The notes under the pieces are model-generated. The model was given only the letters and a program-made list of their open reading frames with translations. It was not told the origin of the DNA and did not search any database. Both the position numbers and the translations under genes were made by a program. Shown here piece after piece: positions 28,201 through 35,879 of a stretch of 64,000 nt of DNA. How positions within the stretch are numbered: the stretch's first letter is position 1; the number at the start of each line of letters is the position of its first letter. This stretch comes from Hymenobacter siberiensis (lineage in GTDB: Bacteria; Bacteroidota; Bacteroidia; Cytophagales; Hymenobacteraceae): contig NZ_JAHLZZ010000001.1 of the NCBI RefSeq assembly GCF_018967845.1, positions 3,968,001 to 4,032,000 on the forward strand, in the 5' to 3' direction.

Positions 28201-28554
28201 GGCAGTGCCCCGCACGGCGTGTCCCCTTCGGCGCTTATCCGCGGGTAGCCCGAGTTCTGCTTTTGCAGCTAATGCCTGCTGGTCAGGCGTGTCAGTGCCC
28301 TGCTTCGTTTCCAGCACGAAACATCCTCGCTTATATAAGTCAATGCGTCCCGTGCTGGACTTGCCACCAGCCGTGCTGCTACCGAAAGTGACGGCTCGCT
28401 CCAGCACGTAAGCGTCTTTGGTGGGGTCGTCGGTAGTAGGGTCAGGCCGGCCTACTCCCAACAAATCACACAGGTCTTGCAGAAATAGGCCGTAGTTAGC
28501 CCGCTCAGCCCCACCAGCTTGTTGCCAGCGTGCCTTAAAATCGGTAGAAGTCAC
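25201..28554 (-). CDS. Fused restriction-modification enzyme (type IIL, MmeI-like)
   Basis: A 1117-residue single-chain enzyme. The N-terminal nuclease shows a PD-(D/E)xK pattern with Asp72 and E82-x-K84 in ETK. A helical linker follows (about 200-360), then the methyltransferase with motif I DPACGSGNF at 423-431 and motif IV NPPF at 546-549, which indicates adenine-N6 methylation. After it comes a target recognition domain (about 650-900) and a helical C-terminus. Known relatives methylate one strand and cut about 20 bases away. Length fits a full MmeI-like protein, though class I relatives of BREX PglX type share the methyltransferase part; the intact ExK site argues for the restriction enzyme. 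It is followed upstream, 33 bases apart, by an ADP-ribosylglycohydrolase gene in the same direction. Confidence 0.82.
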   Translation of the reverse strand: MTSTDFKARWQQAGGAERANYGLFLQDLCDLLGVGRPDPTTDDPTKDAYVLERAVTFGSSTAGGKSSTGRIDLYKRGCFVLETKQGTDTPDQQALAAKAELGLPADKRRRGHAVRGTAKWGQMMEAARQQALGYVRALPVSEARPPFVVVADVGYCIDLYSNFAGVGDNYVPFPDSQSYRLRLADLADDKVLARLQMLFTDPQQLDPSRRAAQVTRQLAGQLAALSAQLERAGHTSEIVAQFLMRCLFTMFAEDVELIPANSFSGLLEAYSATDALRELLPDALQSLWQIMDTGGFAPDLRARLRRFNGQLFHNAKALLLTADQLTLLREAAKADWAEVEPAIFGTLLERALDPKERHSLGAHYTPRRYVERLVVPVVVEPLRREWAAAQAASALRLEENKPKEARAELVAFLRRLTSVRVLDPACGSGNFLYVTLEHLKRLEGEVLAAINSYGQTGLLDLAGGTTVSPRQLLGLELNPRAAAIADVVLKIGYLQWHLRTNGASELREPLLDEYRNVENRDAVLAVDAEGNFRVAEWPAADFIVGNPPFVGASRMRDALGIEYTETLRKTYASLVPDSADFVMFWWYRAAAAVQAGVAKRFGFITTNSLRQTFNRRVMQPFLDGEQPALALTFAIPDHPWVDSSDGAAVRVAFTVAEPAKSAPTGLLLRVTSEKTVANDDSTEVSFSSEEGRIQPDLTIGADLDTAKALRANAGISGPGVKLNGAGFILPESQAAAIVNASPKAAKVVRPYLNGRDFTGNSRGALIIDFFGLSEFEALQQHPQLYQHVLEKVKPERDRSNEARVKMNWWLHGRTRDDLRLALTGLPRYIATVETAKHRVFQFLDASVLPDNMLIAIAVDDAFCLGVLSSRIHMAWAIAAGAILGVGATPRYNKTRCFDPFPFPTATEVQQAEIRKLAEQLDTHRKHQQSLHPTLTLTDLYNVVEKLRANQVLTAKEQVIHENGLAAVVLELHRHLDTVVAAAYGWPTDLPDGELLMRLVQLNQQRAAEEAAGVVRYLRPAFQSKEVDEQLTMGDGFLAATRAEKIGAVVFREWPAGLAQQMRVVREVVTSASGTLSAAAVAGSFGTSVKVKQVQPLLESLAELSLLRWDAESNGYSA

Positions 28555-28587
28555 TAGGGTTTGGGAAGAAGGATATAAGTGCCCAAT

Positions 28588-29589
28588 TTACGCCATTCGA
28601 GGCAGCGGATTGCTATTTTGCCCCGATGGTTCGCCACTTCCCTTAAGCAATACAGCAAGCGAATCAGCCAGTACCAGGATGTCATCTCGGCGGGCGAGCT
28701 CCTTTAACCACATAGTGGGAATCTGCTGCGCGCCAAAGTAAATGCCTGCGAGCCCACCCACAACAGCACCCGTTGTATCGCTATCGGAACCCAAGTTTAC
28801 GGCCAACAGAACAACTTCAGCGAAGCTCGTCCCGCGCAGTAAGCACCACAATGCTGCTTCCAACGTGTGAACCACGTAGCCGCTGCTTTGAATTTCCTCT
28901 CGCGGTGTCAGAACAAAATCAGGGTGCAGCAACCTAGTATAATGGTCGATTTCACTGGCCAAAGCCGAAATCAATCCTGACGGAATTTCTTCACGCACAA
29001 GCTTATGGGCTTGCGCTGGAGTGTCGCCTTGGATGAGACTCCAAGCTATTTTGAGATAGAAGTAGCAAGCCAGGGTTGAGCGCGAATGCCCATGTGTGAG
29101 CCCACATATTCGTTGCGTAAGCTGCTGGCGCTCTACAGCAGTGCCTTGCTGCCAAAGCGGGTGAAACACTAACGGAAGTATGCGCATCAGGGCACCATTG
29201 CCATTATCGCTTTCGCGCTTCCCTCCTGCTTTCTCGGGACTTATGCCGGCTCGTAATCTCCCAATGGCTGCACGAGTAGCGATGCCAACATCAAAGATTT
29301 TCCCGTGCGCAGTCCAGTACCCTTCATCTAGCCAATGAACGAAGCGTTGACTTACATCATGCAAGTCCATGGCGGCGGGGCCGGTCCCTGCCAGTGATTC
29401 CGCCAAGCAAAAGGTCAAAGATGCATCATCAGACCATGTCCCGGCAGGCTGGTCGTGCGTCCCGAACTCGCGCATGCCTTGGACCGGGTCACTGTCCCGT
29501 TGGTCCCGGCTTTCAAATTCCACCGGCACACCAAGCGCATCACCAACGGCCAACCCCAATAATGCCCCATGGCAAGGATTATTACTCAT
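28588..29589 (-). CDS. ADP-ribosylglycohydrolase family protein
   Basis: A 333-residue protein with the family signatures GDALGVPVEFE near residue 16, TWSDDASLTFCLAESL near 50 (metal-binding Asp pair) and GSDSDTTGAVVGGLAG near 265. These coordinate two magnesium ions and remove ADP-ribose from proteins or nucleic acids. I chose the ATG at 29589 (MSNNPCHGAL). It lies 33 bases upstream of the restriction-modification gene in the same direction, so the two are probably one operon. Whether it protects against ADP-ribosylating toxins or phage enzymes, or removes DNA ADP-ribosylation, cannot be told from the sequence. Confidence 0.85.
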   Translation of the reverse strand: MSNNPCHGALLGLAVGDALGVPVEFESRDQRDSDPVQGMREFGTHDQPAGTWSDDASLTFCLAESLAGTGPAAMDLHDVSQRFVHWLDEGYWTAHGKIFDVGIATRAAIGRLRAGISPEKAGGKRESDNGNGALMRILPLVFHPLWQQGTAVERQQLTQRICGLTHGHSRSTLACYFYLKIAWSLIQGDTPAQAHKLVREEIPSGLISALASEIDHYTRLLHPDFVLTPREEIQSSGYVVHTLEAALWCLLRGTSFAEVVLLAVNLGSDSDTTGAVVGGLAGIYFGAQQIPTMWLKELARRDDILVLADSLAVLLKGSGEPSGQNSNPLPRMA

Positions 29590-29688
29590 TAACAACATGA
29601 AATTTATATATCAAATACAGGTATTTGCAGGACAAACCAGGGCGCGCCAGTAACGAGCGCTCTTTTGTTTCGGGTGCAGAAGCTTGGC

Positions 29689-31134
29689 TTACGACACTAC
29701 CACCGACCGCTTGCTGTTCTCGGCTTTGGCAGCCAGCGCGGCAGACTCAATCTTGATATACTTCTTGAGTTGGGTGTAGTCCTTGCTCCCCAACATGGAA
29801 AGCAGGTCGGATTCGTTAAAGTGACCGCTGTTGATGTTGCGGCTAATGAACCCGCGCCGTGCTGAGTGCGAAGTAATCAAGTCACTTTTCAACGATTCAC
29901 AATCAATACCCTCTTTCAACTTGTAACGCTTGTACTCAATCAGGGTGTCTTCCTTGCCGTAGTGGGCGTACGTTTTTTTCAACACCCCTTTGATATCCCT
30001 GTTGTAGACCGCCTCTGACATTATTTTCATGTTGTTGCCGTGCGCCTCAAGGATTTCAAGAATGCGGTCGTCTAGTGCCAGCGGTATCCAATAGGTCCCT
30101 TCGGTTTTTTGCGTGGTGCTGCTAAGAAACTTTTCGCCCTTCTCCGTAACCACGTAATGTTTCTGCATACAATCCCCAACACGCAGACCGGTCAAGTTCT
30201 GGAAAACGCAGAGGTCAATGTGATTGGAGTTTTGCGGATAAATTGACTTGAGGTTCCACAACATATCCAGTTCCTCAGCATCCAAGTACACCACCTTTTT
30301 CGTTTCCTCAAGGATTTTAAATTCCCGGTCTTTGTAGTCCTGATTGACCTTAAACTTTTTGCTCTCAGCATATTTCAGGAATGCTTTCAGCTTTTTGACG
30401 TGGGCGCCAAAGGTATTATTGTAGTTGTCCCGGTCGTCCAAGATGTACTTGGCGTAGGCACCGTAAAACTGCATGTCAAAGACCGCAAGAGAAAGTTTGA
30501 ACTTCTTAGCTTTTGCGCATTCTTCCAAAACCGTAAAGAAGCTGTCAAAAGCGTTCCGGTCCCGTTGTTTGCGTCCTATCAGGCTAGTAAGAAATAGCTT
30601 TTTAGCGGCTTCGTATTCTGATACTTCTTGCGCAGAGGGTTCCGCCTTCACCACGTCGGTACCGGTGTGTTCGGCTAGCTGCTTGATGTGTTGATTCACC
30701 TCGGCTAGACGTGCTTCCAACTCCTCGCGCTTGGCAATGAGTTTGCGCAGGCTGTCTTCCTCCATGTAGGTCGTGACCTCGTCCATCCAATCGTGCGACT
30801 GCTCCCCTGCCTTGAACCGTTCCCAAGCGGCTTTTACCCGAACTGGCGTGAGTTCTTCAGGCTTAAAACACTCAACTTCAACCCGCGCTTCCCGCAGCAG
30901 CCGCCGCAACTCAAGATTCTGCTCTGGCTTTTTCAGCGTTTTCGTATCCGCATCAAAATCCTTTGGCATGGCATAGATGCCCGAATCCAAGTAGCTGTGT
31001 TGCTTCGCGTAGGTGACCCGCAACAACACATGGTGCCCACCGTCCTTCTTGCTGAGGTAGTGGTGTAGCTGGGGTGTAATCGTGGCACCGTTGGCAACCT
31101 TGAGCACGTTAGACTCTGGTTTTTTGGCGGGCAT
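29689..31134 (-). CDS. Tyrosine site-specific integrase
   Basis: A 481-residue tyrosine recombinase of the Bacteroidota mobile-element type, with an N-terminal arm-binding domain (about 18-80), a long coiled-coil insertion (about 125-160), a SAM-like core-binding domain (about 180-275) and the catalytic domain. Visible catalytic residues are Arg318 in LTGLRVGD, His423 and Arg426 in HSARRG, and Tyr459 in LKKYIKI. It is probably active. It lies at the right edge of the accessory island and is transcribed into it, so it is the likely integrase of the island. The DNA just upstream holds a set of inverted repeats that could be its arm sites. Confidence 0.88.
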   Translation of the reverse strand: MPAKKPESNVLKVANGATITPQLHHYLSKKDGGHHVLLRVTYAKQHSYLDSGIYAMPKDFDADTKTLKKPEQNLELRRLLREARVEVECFKPEELTPVRVKAAWERFKAGEQSHDWMDEVTTYMEEDSLRKLIAKREELEARLAEVNQHIKQLAEHTGTDVVKAEPSAQEVSEYEAAKKLFLTSLIGRKQRDRNAFDSFFTVLEECAKAKKFKLSLAVFDMQFYGAYAKYILDDRDNYNNTFGAHVKKLKAFLKYAESKKFKVNQDYKDREFKILEETKKVVYLDAEELDMLWNLKSIYPQNSNHIDLCVFQNLTGLRVGDCMQKHYVVTEKGEKFLSSTTQKTEGTYWIPLALDDRILEILEAHGNNMKIMSEAVYNRDIKGVLKKTYAHYGKEDTLIEYKRYKLKEGIDCESLKSDLITSHSARRGFISRNINSGHFNESDLLSMLGSKDYTQLKKYIKIESAALAAKAENSKRSVVVS

Positions 31135-31151
31135 GGTCTTTGCGGCTAGAA

Positions 31152-31285
31152 GGTTTTACAAAACGCCTCCCTTTGTGAAGGTTTCACAAAGTTACACAAA
31201 AATATCCGAACCCCAAAATATTACCCCAAAACCGCTATTGTACCATTATTGACTTTGTGTAACACCTCTATATTTTTGTAAAACC
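31152..31285. repeat. Nested inverted repeats upstream of the integrase (possible attachment or operator region)
   Basis: Three exact inverted pairs in 134 bases: GGTTTTACAAAA (31152-31163) with TTTTGTAAAACC (31274-31285); GTTACACAAA (31191-31200) with TTTGTGTAAC (31254-31263); and a close hairpin CTTTGTGAA (31171-31179) with TTCACAAAG (31183-31191). They lie directly before the integrase start codon. Such sets of short inverted arms are typical of integrase-binding regions, but autoregulation is an equal possibility. No tRNA gene is next to it. A matching left border repeat was not found in the window. Confidence 0.5.
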
Positions 31286-31366
31286 ATCATTTTTCATACC
31301 CTTCTATTGGCTGTAAACAGGGTTTATTTGGGGCTATTTATAGCATTGATTCCCCTACGGACTACT

Positions 31367-31400
31367 AAAAAGGCCCTCACAGCAATGTAAGGGCCTTTTT
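31367..31400. terminator. Bidirectional terminator
   Basis: AAAAAGGCCCT (31367-31377) pairs exactly with AGGGCCTTTTT (31390-31400), a strong stem with A and T tracts on both sides. It separates the island integrase region from the IS and glycosidase genes. Confidence 0.75.
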
Positions 31401-31610
31401 TATTGTACCCAATAGCATCACTGGCAACAGCTGGGCGAAGGTTACAATGCTCATGCGGCTTCAATTGTGCCAGCTGATACGAAGCACGAAATGCCGCAGC
31501 GCTTCGAAAAGCGGCTTTGGTTGCGATGAGCGACAGCTTTTCCGGCAGAGCGGCGCAGCTGCTGCATAAAATCAGGTGCCGGGGTTTTAAACGCCTCCCC
31601 TAACACGCAC
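31401..31610. other. Spacer between two terminators
   Basis: About 210 bases. A plus frame (LGEGYNAHAASIVPADTKHE...) has protein-like composition for about 30 codons and ends at a stop near 31529. It could be the 3' end of a gene cut by integration, but there is no start and no recognised family. Otherwise empty. Confidence 0.3.
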
Positions 31611-31645
31611 AAAAAATCCTCGCCCAGAACAGACGAGGATTTTTT
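31611..31645. terminator. Second bidirectional terminator
   Basis: AAAAAATCCTCG (31611-31622) pairs exactly with CGAGGATTTTTT (31634-31645) around an 11-base loop. Strong stem with T6 on either strand. Confidence 0.7.
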
Positions 31646-31653
31646 GAACATAT

Positions 31654-31671
31654 GAAGCTGTTTAGAAAATC
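31654..31671. repeat. Extra copy of the IS terminal repeat
   Basis: GAAGCTGTTTAGAAAATC matches the IS right-end repeat (reverse complement GAAGCTGTTTAGAAAGTC) at 17 of 18 bases. It lies 63 bases outside the left repeat at 31717. It may be the true left end of the IS, since the transposase frame runs on to 31693, or the left end of a second small element into which the IS inserted. Confidence 0.55.
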
Positions 31672-31679
31672 GGGTTGCG

Positions 31680-31710
31680 CCGGTCCGACCGCCTAGGGCG
31701 GTCGGACCGG
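31680..31710. repeat. REP-like palindrome, copy 1
   Basis: CCGGTCCGACCGCC, TAG, GGCGGTCGGACCGG: a perfect 14-bp palindrome around TAG. The same palindrome with one compensated base pair is at 43331-43363. Function unknown; such elements often bind proteins or act as transcript-end hairpins. Confidence 0.75.
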
Positions 31711-32557
31711 AACAACGAAGCTGTTTAAAAAGTCGGTTTTCGGTTGATTTTTCGCAAAAATGATGACAACGAAGACGAGCCAGTGCCAGGCCAGCAAGTT
31801 GCCGACGCTGGTTTCGTAGCGCACGAGCAAGATTTTGAAGCCGTCGAGCCAGGCGTTGGCGTGTTCGACCACGACGCGGTGGCGATAGAGCTCGGGGTTG
31901 AAGGGAGTGTCGTCGGCGGTCTGCCAGGCGGCGGCGCAGCGGTTGCGGGGGATGTTGGCCTCGATGTCGCGCCGGGCGCATTCCCGGCAAAAGTCCTTGG
32001 TGTCAAAGGCTTTGTCGGCGTTCAGAAACAGCCCGGCGACGGGAATATTGGCCGCTTCGAGCGAGGCGCAGATTTCGCCGAACAGGTTATTGAGCAGGTG
32101 GGTGTCATGGTGATTGCCCGCCTGCGGGCTGGCGCAGGCCAGGGACTGGCCCCGGTTGTCGGAGAGGAACAGGGCCGTGGTGGTGCGGGCTTTTTTGCGG
32201 CCCTGGTAGCCGACGGCTCCCCCCCCCGTTTTTGGCGGGCGTGTGGCTGCCGTCGAGCTGGACGCTGGAACAGTAGAGATGGGCCCCGTTTTCGCGCAAC
32301 ATCCTGAGCCAGAACCCTTGCCAGGACCCGTCCTTGCGCCAGGCATTAAAGTGGGCGTACACGCCCTGCCAGGTCAGGGATGCGCCCGTAAAAAACTGTT
32401 TGACCGGCAATAAGCGCCACTGACAGCCGCTTTTGAGCTTGTAGAGAATGACTTCTACCAACTCAACCGGCTCCACGACCGAGGGGCGGCCGTGGGCCGA
32501 GAAAGGGAGCGCGGGCAGAATCCATTGGCGAATCATATCTTTGGACAGGACTTCCAT
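31693..32557 (-). CDS. IS5-family transposase in two frames
   Basis: The first frame starts MEVLSKDMIRQWILPALPFS at 32557 and holds the N-terminal domain (ELVEVILYKLKSGCQWRLLP) and the first catalytic Asp in QLDGSHTP. At nine G (C at 32219-32227) reading must move by -1 to continue as GGAVGYQGRKKARTT, with the second acidic block NADKAFDTKDF and the third, VVVEHANAWLDGFK. Together about 288 residues, normal for this family. The frameshift at a long G run could be programmed slippage, as in several IS5-group elements, or a mutation. The stop at 31693 lies outside the left terminal repeat at 31717, so the last residues are read from flanking DNA unless the IS ends at 31654. Confidence 0.8.
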
Positions 32558-32633
32558 TAAAATGCGAAAAAAGGAGTGTTACACCTCAAATTTCGCGCTT
32601 TTTTGGGAGTCCTTTGACTTTCTAAACAGCTTC
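31717..32633 (-). mobile_element. IS5-family insertion sequence, about 0.9 kb
   Basis: Terminal inverted repeats GAAGCTGTTTAAAAAGTC (31717-31734) and GACTTTCTAAACAGCTTC (32616-32633) match at 17 of 18 bases and enclose the two-frame transposase. No target duplication is obvious. An 18-base copy of the end at 31654 leaves the left boundary uncertain. The same ends bound a 145-bp element next to galT (44439-44583). Confidence 0.78.
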
Positions 32634-32669
32634 CTCGATAGTAATTAATGCTGTTGCAACGAAGCGGTA

Positions 32670-32694
32670 AAGATGCTTCGCTGCGCTCTGCATG
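32670..32694. repeat. Single arm of the interspersed GCTTCGCTGCGC repeat
   Basis: GATGCTTCGCTGCGCTCTGC followed by ATGAC, the same sequence as the right arm of the hairpin element at 41293-41392 and near that at 44439-44583. The opposite arm is missing, so it is a half element between the IS and the GH3 gene. Confidence 0.6.
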
Positions 32695-32728
32695 ACAATT
32701 TAGCTCAGAAATCAACCTCCCCTCCCAC

Positions 32729-35035
32729 ATGAAACGAATTCCCCTGCTCCTCCTCGCCCTCGCCCTGGCTCCCGCCGCCCAGGCCCAGAAAAAGCCTACG
32801 CCACCCGCCGCCCCTTCCGCCCAGAAGATGAAGCAGTACATCGATGGGCTGATGGCGAAGATGACGACGGAGGAAAAAATCGGCCAGCTAAACCTGGTTT
32901 CCGTGGGGTTCGACGTGACCGGGCCGGTGGTGAGCAAGGACGTTGACGCCAACATCCGAAAGGGACTGGTGGGCGGCGTGTTTAATACCTACACGCCCAT
33001 TGCCGTGCGCAAGCTGCAGGAAATGGCCATCAAGGAATCACGGCTGCACATTCCGCTCATGTTTGGGTACGATGTTATTCACGGGCACCGCACCATTTTT
33101 CCGATTGCGCTGGGCTTGTCGGCCAGCTGGGACCTGAAAGCCATTGAGCAGAGCGCCCGCATCGCGGCCGAGGAATCGACGGCCGATGGCTTGAACTGGG
33201 TGTTCTCGCCGATGGTAGACATTGCCCGCGACGCCCGCTGGGGCCGCATTTCGGAAGGTGCCGGCGAAGACCCCTACCTCGGCTCGCGCATTGCCGAGGC
33301 CATGGTGCGCGGCTATCAGGGCCCCGGCAACGATATGACGAAGGATAATACCGTGATGGCCTGCCTCAAGCACTTCGCCCTGTATGGCGCCGCCGAGGCA
33401 GGCCGCGAATACAACACCACCGACATGAGCAAGCAGCGCATGTACAACGAGTACCTGCCGCCCTACAAAGCCGCCGTAGCGGCCGGCGTGGGCTCGGTGA
33501 TGTCGTCCTTCAACGACGTGAACGGCACGCCCGCCACCGCCAACAAGTGGCTAATGACCGACCTGCTGCGCACGCAGTGGGGCTTTCAGGGCTTCGTGGC
33601 CACGGACTACACCGCCATTCCCGAGCTGGTGGAACACGGCATGGGCACCCCCGAGCAAGTGGCTGCCCTGGCCCTGAACGCGGGCATCGACCAGGACATG
33701 GTGGGCGAGTCATTTCTGAACTACACGGCCAAAAACCTGCAGTCGGGCGCGGTAAATAAGGCCCAGCTCGACGCCGCCTGCCGCCGCATTCTGGAGGCCA
33801 AGTACAAGCTCGGCCTGTTCCAAGACCCCTACCGCAACGTGAGCACCGAGCGCGCCACCAGCACGCTGATGAAACCTGAGTTCATTGCCGCCGCCCGCGA
33901 CATTGCCCGCCGCAGCATGGTGCTTTTGAAGAACGAGCGCAGCGCCCTGCCGCTGAAGAAAACCGGCAGCATTGCCCTCATCGGCCCGCTGGCCAACCGG
34001 CAGCGCGATGTAATTGGCAGCTGGAGCGGAGCCGGCGACTGGCACCAGGCCGTGTCGGTAGAGCAGGGCCTGCGCGCCGCCGCGCCCGCACTCAAAATCA
34101 CCTATGCCAAGGGGGCCAACATTGCCGACGACCAGCAGATGCTGGACCGCCTGCAAGCCCACGGCGGCGAGCTGGAGCTGGACAAACGCAGCGCCGAGGA
34201 CATGATAAAAGAAGCCGTGCAGGTGGCCCAGGCCGCCGACGTGGTGGTGGCCGTAGTGGGCGAAAGCCAGGGCATGACCGGCGAGGCCGCCGCCCGCGCC
34301 GACATCGGCCTGCCCGGCCAGCAGCTGGCCCTGCTCAAGGCCCTGAAAGCCACTGGCAAGCCGCTGGTACTGGTGCTCATGAACGGCCGGCCGCTGGCCC
34401 TGCCCTGGGAAAACCAGAACGCCGACGCCATCCTCGAAACGTGGTTTGCGGGTACGCAGGCAGGCCATGCCATCGCCGACGTGCTGTTTGGCGACTACAA
34501 CCCGAGCGGCAAAATCACGGCCACCTTCCCCGTGGCCGTGGGCCAGGAACCCATTTACTACAACCACAAAAACACCGGCCGGCCCTACACCGGCGTGAAG
34601 CTCGACAAGTACAAGTCGCGCTACCTCGACGTGCCCAACGAGCCGCTCTACCCCTTCGGCTTCGGCCTGAGCTACACCACGTTCACCTACGGCAAGCCCA
34701 CGCTCAGCAACCCCACCATCGGCCCCGCCGAAACCCTGACCGTGAGCGTGACCGTGCAGAACACCGGCCAGATGGACGGCGAAGAAGTGGCCCAGCTTTA
34801 CATCCGCGACCTGGTGGGCTCCATCTCCCGCCCGGTTTCGGAGCTGAAAGGCTTCCAGAAGTTGATGCTGAAGAAGGGCGAGAGCAAAACCCTCACCTTC
34901 CGCCTCACACCCGATGCCCTCAAATTCTACAACAACGACCTGAAATTCATGGCCGAGCCCGGCGACTTCCAGGTGATGGTGGGCGGCAACTCGCGCGATG
35001 TGCAGATGGTGCCGTTTAAGCTAACGGCAAAGTAG
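32729..35035 (+). CDS. bglX: Glycoside hydrolase family 3 beta-glucosidase, periplasmic
   Basis: A 768-residue secreted enzyme. Signal peptide MKRIPLLLLALALAPAAQA; the (beta/alpha)8 domain has the GH3 blocks KHFALYG at 214-220 and the nucleophile Asp293 in GFVATDYTAI; an alpha/beta sandwich domain follows (about 400-620, with GMTGEAAARADIGLPGQQ), then a fibronectin III-like end (about 650-768, YPFGFGLSYTTF and beyond). Layout and length are those of BglX. It should remove terminal beta-linked glucose or related sugars from oligosaccharides. The convergent minus-strand gene at 35037 starts 1 base after its stop, so the two genes end tail to tail without a terminator. Confidence 0.92.
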   Translation: MKRIPLLLLALALAPAAQAQKKPTPPAAPSAQKMKQYIDGLMAKMTTEEKIGQLNLVSVGFDVTGPVVSKDVDANIRKGLVGGVFNTYTPIAVRKLQEMAIKESRLHIPLMFGYDVIHGHRTIFPIALGLSASWDLKAIEQSARIAAEESTADGLNWVFSPMVDIARDARWGRISEGAGEDPYLGSRIAEAMVRGYQGPGNDMTKDNTVMACLKHFALYGAAEAGREYNTTDMSKQRMYNEYLPPYKAAVAAGVGSVMSSFNDVNGTPATANKWLMTDLLRTQWGFQGFVATDYTAIPELVEHGMGTPEQVAALALNAGIDQDMVGESFLNYTAKNLQSGAVNKAQLDAACRRILEAKYKLGLFQDPYRNVSTERATSTLMKPEFIAAARDIARRSMVLLKNERSALPLKKTGSIALIGPLANRQRDVIGSWSGAGDWHQAVSVEQGLRAAAPALKITYAKGANIADDQQMLDRLQAHGGELELDKRSAEDMIKEAVQVAQAADVVVAVVGESQGMTGEAAARADIGLPGQQLALLKALKATGKPLVLVLMNGRPLALPWENQNADAILETWFAGTQAGHAIADVLFGDYNPSGKITATFPVAVGQEPIYYNHKNTGRPYTGVKLDKYKSRYLDVPNEPLYPFGFGLSYTTFTYGKPTLSNPTIGPAETLTVSVTVQNTGQMDGEEVAQLYIRDLVGSISRPVSELKGFQKLMLKKGESKTLTFRLTPDALKFYNNDLKFMAEPGDFQVMVGGNSRDVQMVPFKLTAK

Positions 35036-35036
35036 C

Positions 35037-35645
35037 TCAGCGCTTTAGCAGCACGCTAGCCACCTCGCCCAGGCGCAGCGGGGAGCGCGAGGGCAGCCGG
35101 ATTTCGAGGGTGATGCCGCCGGTGGTGTCGGTGGCAGGTGCGGCCACACCGGTTACCACGCGGGTGGGCCGGGCCGTGGCCCATACCCGCACCGAGTCGC
35201 CGGGCTGCACGTGGGTCGTCCTTTTGGCCAGCAGGCCCACCGGCACCAGCAGGAAGCCCTTCTTCGAGATGGTGCTGACCACAGTTGTAGGCGTCACGTA
35301 CTGGCCCACGGTCACCTGCCGCTCGCCAAGAAAGCCGTCGTGCGGAGCTACTACGAAGTTGTAGTCGGCCAGCTTGGCCATCACGGCCCCGCGGTGCATG
35401 TACTCGCCGGGACTAAAATACACGTTGCGGATACGGCCGCGCTTGCGCGACAGTACCGGCTCGGTGCCGCCAGCCCCCACGCGGCCCGTTAGGATGACGA
35501 CCGTCGAATCGGGCACAACGGCGGCGGGCGCGGGGCCGGCGGCCAGGGTCGCGACCTCAGCCGTGGATTTCCACCACCAGCGGCGGCCCGCTACGGCCAC
35601 AACAATCAACAACAGGACCAAGGCAACAAGGAGTGGTTTTTTCAT
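35037..35645 (-). CDS. Membrane-fusion/HlyD-like efflux adaptor, short
   Basis: A 202-residue protein from the ATG at 35645, chosen because it starts a membrane anchor (MKKPLLVALVLLLIVVAVAG); the longer open frame reads through the neighbouring repeat element. It has a lipoyl-like hammerhead (SPGEYMHRGAVMAKLADYNF, FVVAPHDGFLGERQVTVGQY) and a beta-barrel end (LVPVGLLAKRTTHVQPGDSV). The long hairpin that adaptors use to reach an outer-membrane channel is missing, so it is shorter than a normal RND adaptor (about 350). No pump gene is next to it. Possibly a regulator of, or subunit for, a pump elsewhere. Confidence 0.65.
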   Translation of the reverse strand: MKKPLLVALVLLLIVVAVAGRRWWWKSTAEVATLAAGPAPAAVVPDSTVVILTGRVGAGGTEPVLSRKRGRIRNVYFSPGEYMHRGAVMAKLADYNFVVAPHDGFLGERQVTVGQYVTPTTVVSTISKKGFLLVPVGLLAKRTTHVQPGDSVRVWATARPTRVVTGVAAPATDTTGGITLEIRLPSRSPLRLGEVASVLLKR

Positions 35646-35752
35646 GAGATTCGGGAAGGGCTCAGCAGCCGGAACGTGGGCGAAGCTTACCAGCATACGG
35701 TAAAAGCTGTCCGGTAGCTGCCCCGTCCAATTGCGCCTTGGTGCTCTCGGGT

Positions 35753-35878
35753 GCTCTTTCGGAGTTGCACTCCGAAAGCTCCAACTGCCGGGGACTTGTA
35801 GTCCCCAGTCGCTGCCCACCCACGGGCGGCGTATAACTCCGCAACAGGGCGACTTTTGGAGTACAACCCCGAAAGAGC
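35753..35878. repeat. Short inverted-repeat element at the end of the glycosidase pseudogene
   Basis: The outer 26 bases match as inverted repeats at 23 positions (GCTCTTTCGGAGTTGC... and ...ACAACCCCGAAAGAGC). Inside each end is a smaller hairpin such as CTTTCGGAGT-TGC-ACTCCGAAAG. Length 126 bp. It appears to have inserted at the stop of the neighbouring gene, which now reads through it. Confidence 0.65.
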
Positions 35879-35879
35879 A

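Noticed and set aside
31401..31530. tRNA 3' end as integration target near the integrase
   Set aside because: No cloverleaf or T-loop sequence could be found between 31135 and 31650.
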